Both the position numbers and the translations under genes were made by a program. The notes beneath the pieces were generated by a model, which ran no database searches, was not told the origin of the DNA, and saw nothing but the letters and a program-made list of their open reading frames with translations. From assembly GCA_040219235.1 (NCBI GenBank), contig JAVJSV010000011.1, forward strand, positions 806,001-870,000: 64,000 nucleotides of DNA, read 5' to 3'. Below, in pieces: positions 18,245 through 25,375 of the stretch (within the stretch, counting starts at the first letter, position 1; the number at the start of each line of letters is the position of its first letter). Origin of the DNA: Rhodospirillaceae bacterium. GTDB lineage: Bacteria; Pseudomonadota; Alphaproteobacteria; Rhodospirillales; Rhodospirillaceae.

Positions 18245-19060
18245 ATGGCCTTTAAGGTATTTGGCAGCGTGGCTCTGGTCACAGGCGCCAACCAGGGAAT
18301 TGGCAAAGGGTTTGTCGAAGTACTTTTAGAACGCGGCGCTGCTAAGGTTTATGCAACAGCGCGGCGGCCAGAAACGCTTGACGGACTAAAGGCTTTGGAT
18401 CCTAAGCGTGTGGCACCGCTCCGGCTTGATATTACTAATCCAGGTCTTAGAGCTGCGGTAAGCACGCAGTCGTTGGATGTCACACTGCTGATCAACAATG
18501 CTGGAATTCCTGGCAATCCCGCCGAGCCGGAAGAGCGACGCATTCTCTCGGCAAGTAAGCTAGACGACGCTAAACGCGTGATGGATACAAATATGTGGTC
18601 CCAGGCTGAGATGTGCCGACTTTATGCGAAGCGACTCATTGAAAATGCTAAATCGTCTGGGTCAGAAAGTGGCATTATCAATATCATTTCCATTGGGGCT
18701 TTGTTCTGTCTGCCCGAATATATGAGTTATTCCATAGCCAAGGCGGCGTATGCTGCCATGACGGCGGGGGTGCGTGCTGAACTGCATCGCGACCCGGTCC
18801 AGGTGGCGGGTGTTTTTACAGGTGCTGTTGATACGCGTTCTGCTGGTAAGGGGGATTATCCAAAGACCTCGCCGATGGAACATGCCCATGAAGTGCTGGA
18901 TGCAATGGAGGCCGGTGAGACCTCCATTTTTGCGGCTAAGATGGCAACAGACATTCGTGATCAAATACACGATGACCCAACAGCCTTCGAGGCACAGGTT
19001 ATTGAGCGCTTTTATACCAATCCGATTTCAGTCGATCCGGGAGACTATGCCAATGGTTAG
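18245..19060 (+). CDS. Short-chain dehydrogenase/reductase (cytoplasmic)
   Basis: A 271-residue Rossmann-fold NAD(P)-dependent oxidoreductase of the classical SDR type. The cofactor motif TGANQGIG is at residues 13-20, the NNAG motif at 84-87 and the catalytic pair Y162/K166 in YSIAK. It begins directly at the fold with no signal peptide. Start ATG at 18245 with a good AGGTGA site. It overlaps the next gene, a second SDR that carries an export signal, by eight bases, so the two are co-translated. It probably interconverts a hydroxyl and a ketone; the substrate is unknown. Confidence 0.9.
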   Translation: MAFKVFGSVALVTGANQGIGKGFVEVLLERGAAKVYATARRPETLDGLKALDPKRVAPLRLDITNPGLRAAVSTQSLDVTLLINNAGIPGNPAEPEERRILSASKLDDAKRVMDTNMWSQAEMCRLYAKRLIENAKSSGSESGIINIISIGALFCLPEYMSYSIAKAAYAAMTAGVRAELHRDPVQVAGVFTGAVDTRSAGKGDYPKTSPMEHAHEVLDAMEAGETSIFAAKMATDIRDQIHDDPTAFEAQVIERFYTNPISVDPGDYANG

Positions 19061-19868
19061 ATTTGCAAGATTAAAGCTCATTAGAGTTGCGTGCACAGCG
19101 CTATTTCTTGCGATCACTGCTTCGGGTGCGCAAAGCATGTCTGCCGCCGCACAGCAACCAACGGTGCTCGTGACCGGCTCTAACCGCGGGATAGGTCTGG
19201 AATTTGTCAGGCAATATGCTGAGAAAGGGTGGCAGGTCATCGCGACAACCAGGCGGCCTGCGCAGGCCGATGACTTGCAGCGCTTGGCCAAAGCACACAG
19301 CAATATTGCAATTGAACTTTTAGACGTGGCCGACGGTGACCATCTGGCCACCCTTGCAAAAAAGTATAGGGGTCAACCTATTGATGTTTTAATTAATAAC
19401 GCGGGGGTGTCTGGCGACTTTCAAGGTCCGGGGCAGAGCTTCGGGACCTTAGATTACACTACAGTTGATACCTTTATGAGCGTCAACGCGATTGGTCCTC
19501 TGCGTGTTACAGAGGCGTTTTACGAAAACATTAAGGCGGGTCAGCAGAAGAAGGTTGTCGCCATTACGGCGCTGCTGGGCGTACATAGTTTTAAGTATGG
19601 AAACTTTGATGGAGCGTATTGGTACAAAGTGAGCAAGGCAGCGATGAATGCAGCCATGTATAATCTAGCGCGCGAGGTCCTTAAAGACGGTGTTACTGTT
19701 GCACTTATTACACCAGGGGAAGTTGCTGTCGAGAAGGTTGAAAACCCTGGGCCCGAATTTATCTCGCCACAAGTTTCTATCAGCGGGATGATTGATGTGA
19801 TCGCTGCGCTAACACCTGATGATGCAGGCGCCATCATTCGTTACAACGGCAAGCGCTATCAGTTCTAG
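19053..19868 (+). CDS. Short-chain dehydrogenase with N-terminal signal sequence
   Basis: Also 271 residues. A basic N terminus and a hydrophobic core (about residues 9-27, ending GAQSMSAAA) look like a Sec signal peptide or membrane anchor. The SDR fold starts at about 36, with TGSNRGIG at 41-48, NNAG at 115-118 and catalytic Y191/K195 (YKVSK). I place the start at ATG 19053; ATG 19047 in the same frame is also possible. An NAD(P)-dependent enzyme with an export signal is unusual, because nicotinamide cofactors are scarce outside the cytoplasm. It may instead be anchored on the cytoplasmic face. Its partner gene overlaps upstream. Confidence 0.85.
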   Translation: MVRFARLKLIRVACTALFLAITASGAQSMSAAAQQPTVLVTGSNRGIGLEFVRQYAEKGWQVIATTRRPAQADDLQRLAKAHSNIAIELLDVADGDHLATLAKKYRGQPIDVLINNAGVSGDFQGPGQSFGTLDYTTVDTFMSVNAIGPLRVTEAFYENIKAGQQKKVVAITALLGVHSFKYGNFDGAYWYKVSKAAMNAAMYNLAREVLKDGVTVALITPGEVAVEKVENPGPEFISPQVSISGMIDVIAALTPDDAGAIIRYNGKRYQF

Positions 19869-19892
19869 AGCAATCTGCGACAATCAAGGCGT

Positions 19893-20723
19893 TTAGGCGT
19901 CGGGATTGGCAGTCATGCGATCCGGATGCTCAGACTCCAATCTGGCTTTGTACATTGGTGGCAGGTCCTTGATCGTGTTTAGTTTGGCACCAGAGGCATG
20001 CCAAATGACGTGCCCGGGTTGATCACCCATCTCCATCCAATCAGGCCAGGGCGAGAAAAACGTCGCAGAAAAAGTCGCTGGTATTTTTCGCACTTCTGGG
20101 TCGATGAAATGGTCTCTTCGGGCAAAATTGGTTTGTCGCTGTTTACGTGGTGGCGGTAAGCCCGGTGGATAGACGGTCTCGTTGTGAAGCCACACATAAT
20201 CTCCGGCGGCAGTCCACCATAACTTCAGTGGTTTATCTTCAATTTTATCTGCTGCCCAGGATGGTTCGACACCATCAACTGTATATAGAAACCCTCGTCC
20301 AGGTCGTCCGCCTTGCACGGCTGCAGGAACCTCTAAGGTTTTTCCGGTATAAGGGTTCTTCATGGTCCGCAGCCAGCCCCCTGTTTCGACATCAGTCATG
20401 AAAGAAACGGTATTTCCAGTGAACCAGTACCGCCCTTCTTCTAACTTTTTGGCCCAATACATCTCCATGCCCTGAAATGTCATAAGGGGGCGAGGGGCTT
20501 CTTCTCCGATAACGGCGAAAATTGTGCCGTTATAGTACCAGGGGCAATCTTCAGGATCGAGACTGGCTGACATTCTCAAAAGATTGCACAGATTACCTGA
20601 AGGCGATGTGACGTCCGGCAGATCGGCTGCTTGTGCTGTGTTTGGGAGATTTGCTGTTAATCCTGCAAATCCCATGAGTCCAAACCCTGTAAGTGTTTGC
20701 CGCCGTGAGAAAGGAGTTTTCAT
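19893..20723 (-). CDS. DUF1838 protein A, Tat-type leader
   Basis: One of three DUF1838 proteins in the window. The start at ATG 20723 is chosen over longer frames because an AGAAGG site precedes it and the leader then reads SRRQTL (residues 6-11) followed by a hydrophobic stretch, a twin-arginine-like signal. The mature part (about 33-276) has DVET at 111-114, NPYTGK at 123-128, PGH at 236-238, WH at 241-242 and K247, all shared with the other two copies. It is rich in Trp and Tyr. DUF1838 has no established function. Export in folded form suggests a cofactor or metal. It is divergent from the LytTR regulator. Confidence 0.85.
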   Translation of the reverse strand: MKTPFSRRQTLTGFGLMGFAGLTANLPNTAQAADLPDVTSPSGNLCNLLRMSASLDPEDCPWYYNGTIFAVIGEEAPRPLMTFQGMEMYWAKKLEEGRYWFTGNTVSFMTDVETGGWLRTMKNPYTGKTLEVPAAVQGGRPGRGFLYTVDGVEPSWAADKIEDKPLKLWWTAAGDYVWLHNETVYPPGLPPPRKQRQTNFARRDHFIDPEVRKIPATFSATFFSPWPDWMEMGDQPGHVIWHASGAKLNTIKDLPPMYKARLESEHPDRMTANPDA

Positions 20724-20878
20724 TTTGACCTTCTTAACGCTGAGTTCCGTCAGACTATAACGCCTGAGAGTAACATCGCAGGTGCGAATGTCGTCAGTCC
20801 CAGGAACTCGTCGCAAAATGGCCGCCATTGTCGCGAGTGGGTCTTCAGTAGCCGCGAGGTATCTAACCTTCCTACGCA

Positions 20879-21940
20879 TTGACTCACTGGCGTGACACCA
20901 TAAGAATCCTTTTCACTAACGTATTTTGGATCAAACCAGTGGATAACGGCAGTGGAATCGGTCTTGTGGCGCAGTCAGCTATAAAAGATAGATTTAAAGC
21001 GCTTGGGAATGTCGCTTTTCCATTTATGTCCGGGCGGCAGATCGTAACATTTTACGTTCTCGTGCCGGTTTCAATTGGCGCAATTCTGGGCTGGTACCGG
21101 GCTGGTTATACGGCTGAGTATCCAATTGCGGTCTCGCTTTTTGAGTGGATTGCGAATTTCTTTGCTCTTTGGGTCGCCTTTGATTTGGGATCCCGGCTGA
21201 CAGCTTTTTTAATGCGGCCATGGACTCCACCGCTTTGGTTGATCTTGATTCTTGGTGGGCTCGCAGGAGTTGCGGTCAGTCGTCCGTTGCGCAGTTTCAT
21301 ACGTGATATGGCAGGCCATTTATCGCCAGGGATCAGAACTGACATTGGTTTTCCGCCTGACTTGATTTGGCAAGAGTTTGTGTTTGCGTATTTAGGTGTC
21401 ATTACTGTGCCCATTATGATTTGGGTGCTCGTAAATTATGTGTTCCACGAGGCCCTCCACCTACCTCGATACGGCTGTCATGGTCAGAAAAAGACACTAA
21501 TGCCAGACCCTATTCCCGTCGGCACTGAGTTTACGCAAAGGAACACGAATGCTGATCAGCGTCCTTTGCCCCTCAACGTGCATCCTCCAGAGTTTATGAA
21601 GCGTTTAACTGCGGGGACGGATGCTGAGATAATAGCCTTGCAGGCAGAAGACCATTACTTGCGTGTTTTTGCAGGAGATAAGAATGAACTGATCCGCTAC
21701 CGGTTTTCTGACGCGATAGACGAAGTCCATGGGCTGCCCGGTTTGCAAGTGCATCGGTCATTTTGGGTCAGCACGGTAGCCATAGAAAGTATAAGACGTG
21801 CTGGGCGGTCCTATGAGATTAAAATGACGAGCGGTCTTTCTGTGCCTGTGAGTCGCTCGTACCGTTACGCCCTTAAAGATGCAGGTCTACTGGACAAGTT
21901 TTTGGGTCGGGTTTCTAACAACGAGATGGTGGCTGACTAA
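20879..21940 (+). CDS. Membrane-bound LytTR-family transcriptional regulator
   Basis: Up to 353 residues. Three or four hydrophobic helices (about residues 53-72, 82-104, 116-132 and 165-190) precede a cytoplasmic LytTR DNA-binding domain (about 250-345) with LQAEDHYLRVFA, VHRSFWVSTVAIESIRR and VPVSRSYRYALKDAGLL. LytTR domains bind DNA through beta strands. The start is uncertain: the long frame begins with TTG at 20879 without a Shine-Dalgarno site, and GTG 20966 or ATG 21026 would also keep all helices. It is divergent from DUF1838 A and followed by an exported NTF2-like gene, so it is a candidate regulator of this region, sensing at the membrane. Confidence 0.82.
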   Translation: MTHWRDTIRILFTNVFWIKPVDNGSGIGLVAQSAIKDRFKALGNVAFPFMSGRQIVTFYVLVPVSIGAILGWYRAGYTAEYPIAVSLFEWIANFFALWVAFDLGSRLTAFLMRPWTPPLWLILILGGLAGVAVSRPLRSFIRDMAGHLSPGIRTDIGFPPDLIWQEFVFAYLGVITVPIMIWVLVNYVFHEALHLPRYGCHGQKKTLMPDPIPVGTEFTQRNTNADQRPLPLNVHPPEFMKRLTAGTDAEIIALQAEDHYLRVFAGDKNELIRYRFSDAIDEVHGLPGLQVHRSFWVSTVAIESIRRAGRSYEIKMTSGLSVPVSRSYRYALKDAGLLDKFLGRVSNNEMVAD

Positions 21941-21979
21941 TCGCTACCAGTCTTATTGACACCGTAAGGAGACTGCACG

Positions 21980-22465
21980 ATGCGAATAAAGATGTTTTTA
22001 CTCACGATACTGTTTGGGTTCTCAATTTCTCAGACTGTTGTTGCTGATCCTATCTCAGATCAGGAAGTGCGCAGCATGATTGAGGGATTGCGAGTCGCTT
22101 CTTTAGAGCAAGATGCAGATGCCATGGTTGAGTTCTTCCATCCTGACCTCATTATGGCGCATCCAGGGCAAGAGCTTCAGCGTGGCCGGGATACGATCGA
22201 AGCCGCCATGCGGACGACAGTTGAGCAGTATTCCAAAAATCTAACGATTGAGATTGTGGATCTGGAAACCTACGGCGATCGGGGGCACCTCATGGTGCAG
22301 TCCTGGCATGACATTAAGGATATGAAGACGGGTAACAGGACGTTTGTCCCAATACGTGCTTTTATCCTCGTGCGTCGCAATGACGAGGGGCGCTGGCAGA
22401 TTTATAGAGACTTTGATCATGTGCCGCATCAGGGGTTTATCGATAAATTTTTGGTGTCTGAGTAG
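21980..22465 (+). CDS. Exported NTF2/SnoaL-like protein
   Basis: A 161-residue protein with a clear signal peptide (about residues 1-22, ending VVADP) and one NTF2-like domain: SDQEVRSMIEGLRVASLEQD, DAMVEFFHPDLIMAHPGQEL, then four strands ending RWQIYRDFDHVP. Members of this fold include ketosteroid isomerase, polyketide cyclases and binding proteins. The catalytic Asp pair of ketosteroid isomerase cannot be assigned here. AAGGAGA at 21967-21973 precedes the ATG. A strong hairpin terminator follows. Confidence 0.8.
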   Translation: MRIKMFLLTILFGFSISQTVVADPISDQEVRSMIEGLRVASLEQDADAMVEFFHPDLIMAHPGQELQRGRDTIEAAMRTTVEQYSKNLTIEIVDLETYGDRGHLMVQSWHDIKDMKTGNRTFVPIRAFILVRRNDEGRWQIYRDFDHVPHQGFIDKFLVSE

Positions 22466-22474
22466 GCGAAAAAT

Positions 22475-22510
22475 AGCCCCCAGGCCATGGGTCTAGGGGC
22501 TTAAATTTTT
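22475..22510. terminator. Bidirectional rho-independent terminator
   Basis: A 12-pair stem with one mismatch and one wobble (AGCCCC...GGGGCT arms) and a three-base loop. It is followed by TAAATTTTT on the plus strand and by TATTTTT on the minus strand. It sits between the converging NTF2-like and Rieske genes and should stop transcription from both. Confidence 0.8.
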
Positions 22511-22547
22511 GCTGTAAAATAGAAAAAGTGATGTGCTTTAAAGTTGG

Positions 22548-23678
22548 TTATTCAGCAGCCGCCTTAGCTGAAGCTTTTGGCGCAACAGTCGGTACCGCTT
22601 CAATGGTCCAACCCTTGGTCTTGCGTCGCGCTGGGCTCGGGATTGCAAATGCTTTTTCCTCACGCAGCTGGTCCACTTTAGCCGTATCAATGCGCCATCC
22701 TTGGCTTTCCCATTTGGCAATGAATTCGCGGTAGCGGTTCACCACATTATCAGCTTTAACCAGAACTTCTTCTGTCGAGGACTGTGGTGTGTAGAACGGT
22801 TCAATACGCTCGATCACAACCTTATCCTGCATCATCACGGCTGAATTGCGTTCATTAATCGTCTCATCCATTTCAGCATCGGTCCTGAAATTTCGCGCCT
22901 GAAGGAAGAAGCGCTTCAACGTTTTCTCATCAACGGGAGTAGAGAAGCCATACTGGTGGGCCCAAGCAAATGGGCTGAAGTGTAGTTTTGTCCAAGCGCT
23001 TGAGGGGCCGTGGTTGCCGGCTCCAGCTTCCATTTGGCCTTCGCCTTTTAGCCCTTTCATCTTAGAGTCTGGGAGGTCGGGTGACTCAAAAACTGTCATT
23101 GTGCCGCATCCCCACTGTTCTTCGATAAGCTTTAGGTCTGGGACATAATAGTCGTCACGGTCTCCTTGATATCCCATTGAAGGGTGTACGAATTCCGTAT
23201 GTGCAGGGTCCAAGGTGTTCTCGACAGCACGTTGATAGTTTGCTGTCCACTCATAGACTTGCGTGGTGACGCGCCAACCTTCTTGGTCAAATTCTGGAAT
23301 ATCCATAATCGGGGGGCGTTCTGCTTCTGGCAGATCGCCAAGAAATGCGAAAACAAGGCCGTACTTTTCTTGTGTGGGGTAGCTGTCGACTTTCGCTCGA
23401 GCAGGAATTTTTCCATCAGCTCCGAGAGAGGGGATTTTAGTGCAAACACCATCGGCTCCTTTGAATTGCCAGCCGTGATAAGGGCACTCGATAGCATCCC
23501 CTTTAACTTTGCCATGCGCGAGAGAGGCCCCGCGGTGAACACATACGTTTGACAGGCAATGCACTTGGCCTGCGGAGTCACGGAAAACGACGAAATCAAA
23601 GCCAAGCATTTTTATGTGAACTGGTTCTTCTTTGACGTTTTCGCTCAAGTCAGCCACGTACCAGAAATTCATAAACAT
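22548..23678 (-). CDS. Rieske non-heme iron oxygenase, large subunit
   Basis: A 376-residue ring-hydroxylating or demethylating oxygenase component. The N-terminal Rieske [2Fe-2S] cluster has ligands C46/H48 (CVH) and C65/H68 (CPYH). The catalytic domain holds a mononuclear iron triad candidate, D157, H160 and H165 in NTLDPAHTEFVH. The compact single-subunit form resembles VanA, KshA and other alpha-only enzymes. An Ala/Lys-rich tail ends the protein. No reductase or ferredoxin gene is nearby, so electrons must come from elsewhere. The substrate is unknown; steroid, terpenoid and methoxylated aromatic substrates are all possible. Confidence 0.9.
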   Translation of the reverse strand: MFMNFWYVADLSENVKEEPVHIKMLGFDFVVFRDSAGQVHCLSNVCVHRGASLAHGKVKGDAIECPYHGWQFKGADGVCTKIPSLGADGKIPARAKVDSYPTQEKYGLVFAFLGDLPEAERPPIMDIPEFDQEGWRVTTQVYEWTANYQRAVENTLDPAHTEFVHPSMGYQGDRDDYYVPDLKLIEEQWGCGTMTVFESPDLPDSKMKGLKGEGQMEAGAGNHGPSSAWTKLHFSPFAWAHQYGFSTPVDEKTLKRFFLQARNFRTDAEMDETINERNSAVMMQDKVVIERIEPFYTPQSSTEEVLVKADNVVNRYREFIAKWESQGWRIDTAKVDQLREEKAFAIPSPARRKTKGWTIEAVPTVAPKASAKAAAE

Positions 23679-23779
23679 AGGTATGCCCTTTAGCTTGTTT
23701 GCGCTAGCCTAGCCCGAGAACTGCGTTAATTTGATCTAAGCGTTATTAAGCTTATGTCTTAGTGAACTGGCCAACCAAT

Positions 23780-23812
23780 CAAAAGGCTGATTAAAGGCCT
23801 GACCGCCTTTTG
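23780..23812. terminator. Possible hairpin terminator downstream of the ABC binding-protein gene
   Basis: CAAAAGGC and GCCTTTTG form a perfect eight-base inverted repeat with a 17-base loop, or alternatively AAAGGC/GCCTTT with a six-base loop. There is no long T run, so termination is uncertain. It lies 30 bases beyond the stop of the leftward binding-protein gene and about 100 bases before the Rieske start. Confidence 0.35.
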
Positions 23813-23842
23813 GCTAACTCTCACGACAGATAGGGTTTTATG

Positions 23843-25351
23843 TCAATTTAAGATTATGTCTTCGAAAGCAATATAACCGAAGGTCTGATCGTATCCGTAC
23901 GTTCTCGGGCTTAAACCAACAAACCCAATATTTTCATGGAGAAAAATGCTTGGCGCCTGTGTGTGGTAATGGCGCATCACTTGTTGGCGCAGATCTAGGG
24001 CCGTGTCCGGGTCTGTTTCAGTCCAGGCGGCTTCAATGGTGGGTTGAATACTTCGGTCACAAAACCAAGGATCTGCTTTACGGCACGAATGAATGTTAGT
24101 CATCTGGATGGCATCCAGTATGGGGTAAGATCCCCACTGCAACGTAAACGAATCTGTTTCAATGCGACCCCGCACGAAGTCCATTAGGAATCGCATGACG
24201 GGACTCTGTTGAATGTCAACGTTCACGCCGATCCGGTTTAAATCGTCCGCCACGCGCTGCACAATAAGAGCCCCATTGGTGCCGCCGCCAGACGTCAGTA
24301 AGGTCATATCAAAGCCGTTTGGATAACCGGCTTCGGTGAGCAGGTTGCGCGCTAAGTCGGGGTCATATGCGTAAGGCTCTATGTTTGGATCAAACCCGTA
24401 GGCAGACCTGACTGCAGGCTGGCTAGAAACAACAGTTAATCCGCCGAGCAGAACATCAACAATCGTTTGTTTGTCGACAGCATGATTCAACGCTTGTCGC
24501 ACCCGTAGATCATTGAGGGGCGTTTCTTTGCCCTCTTCAAATTGCAACATAATTGAAAACGCTGCTCCGTCTTTAACCGATGCAATACTGCCCCCAATGC
24601 TTTTAAGAACAGAAAAGTCTTCGGGTGTTGTTTGATAGGCGGCATCTAGCCCACCGGATAGAATCGCTTGAATGCGGGATGAGGCATCGGGCAAGACGAT
24701 GAAATCTACGCCATCAATTTTCATGGGCCGCCAGCTTAACGGATTGGCATGGGTGATCGCGCGTCCCGGTTCCCAAGCCTCAACAATGAGAGGGCCAGTG
24801 CCGACGGGTGTTAAGGAAAACTGCTCTACCCCCATATCTTGCCAGGCTTTTGGATCGACGATTAAAAGGACAGAGGCGTATCTGGGTAGCATCGGTACGG
24901 GGGTTAGCGTTTTGATTTCAACAATCGTCGGAGTAATGGCGATTGCTTTGTCCAGGAAGTGGAAGTCCCGTCTTAACCCTTCGGTTTGTGGCCCCGAACC
25001 TGCGAGATAGTTACAGGTGAAGGCGACCGCATCTGAATTGAAGGGTTCGCCGTTTGAGAACACAACGTCATTTCGAAGGGTGAATCGCCATGTCAGTGGG
25101 TCGAGCAATTCCCATTGTGTCGCTAACCAGGGTTCAACTTCACCGTCTTTGGTGAGGCGGGTTAGGCCATCAAACACACCGCCAGTGAGTAGTATGCTAG
25201 GGGTTTGTATGTTGGAGAAAGCGTTGCCTTTCTCGGTAGGAAGCCCGCCGATTCCAATTCTGAGAATTTTTGAATTGTTAGCTTGTGCGTGAGCTGGGGC
25301 TATCGTTGTTGCGGCGAGTGAACTCAAAAGTGTCCGGCGCGCTATTTTCAT
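23843..25351 (-). CDS. ABC transporter substrate-binding protein, family 5 (peptide/nickel type)
   Basis: A 502-residue periplasmic solute-binding protein. The leader (ARRTLLSSLAATTIAPAHAQA) has a twin-arginine-like start and an alanine-rich cleavage region. The body shows family 5 features: GVFDGLTRLTKDGEVEPWLA, WRFTLRNDVVFSNGEPFNSDAV, LRVRQALNHAVDKQTIVD and LLTEAGYPNGFDMTLLTS. Relatives bind peptides, nickel chelates, glycosides or other solutes. No permease or ATPase gene is present in the window, so it is an orphan. It starts 24 bases after the TPR-glycosyltransferase stop and may be co-transcribed with it. Confidence 0.88.
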   Translation of the reverse strand: MKIARRTLLSSLAATTIAPAHAQANNSKILRIGIGGLPTEKGNAFSNIQTPSILLTGGVFDGLTRLTKDGEVEPWLATQWELLDPLTWRFTLRNDVVFSNGEPFNSDAVAFTCNYLAGSGPQTEGLRRDFHFLDKAIAITPTIVEIKTLTPVPMLPRYASVLLIVDPKAWQDMGVEQFSLTPVGTGPLIVEAWEPGRAITHANPLSWRPMKIDGVDFIVLPDASSRIQAILSGGLDAAYQTTPEDFSVLKSIGGSIASVKDGAAFSIMLQFEEGKETPLNDLRVRQALNHAVDKQTIVDVLLGGLTVVSSQPAVRSAYGFDPNIEPYAYDPDLARNLLTEAGYPNGFDMTLLTSGGGTNGALIVQRVADDLNRIGVNVDIQQSPVMRFLMDFVRGRIETDSFTLQWGSYPILDAIQMTNIHSCRKADPWFCDRSIQPTIEAAWTETDPDTALDLRQQVMRHYHTQAPSIFLHENIGFVGLSPRTYGYDQTFGYIAFEDIILN

Positions 25352-25375
25352 TGTCAGAGCTCCGTAGGCATTAGG

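Noticed and set aside
18774-19052. Upstream extension of the exported SDR frame
   Set aside because: It runs through the preceding SDR gene in another frame; homology and leader begin only at about 19053.
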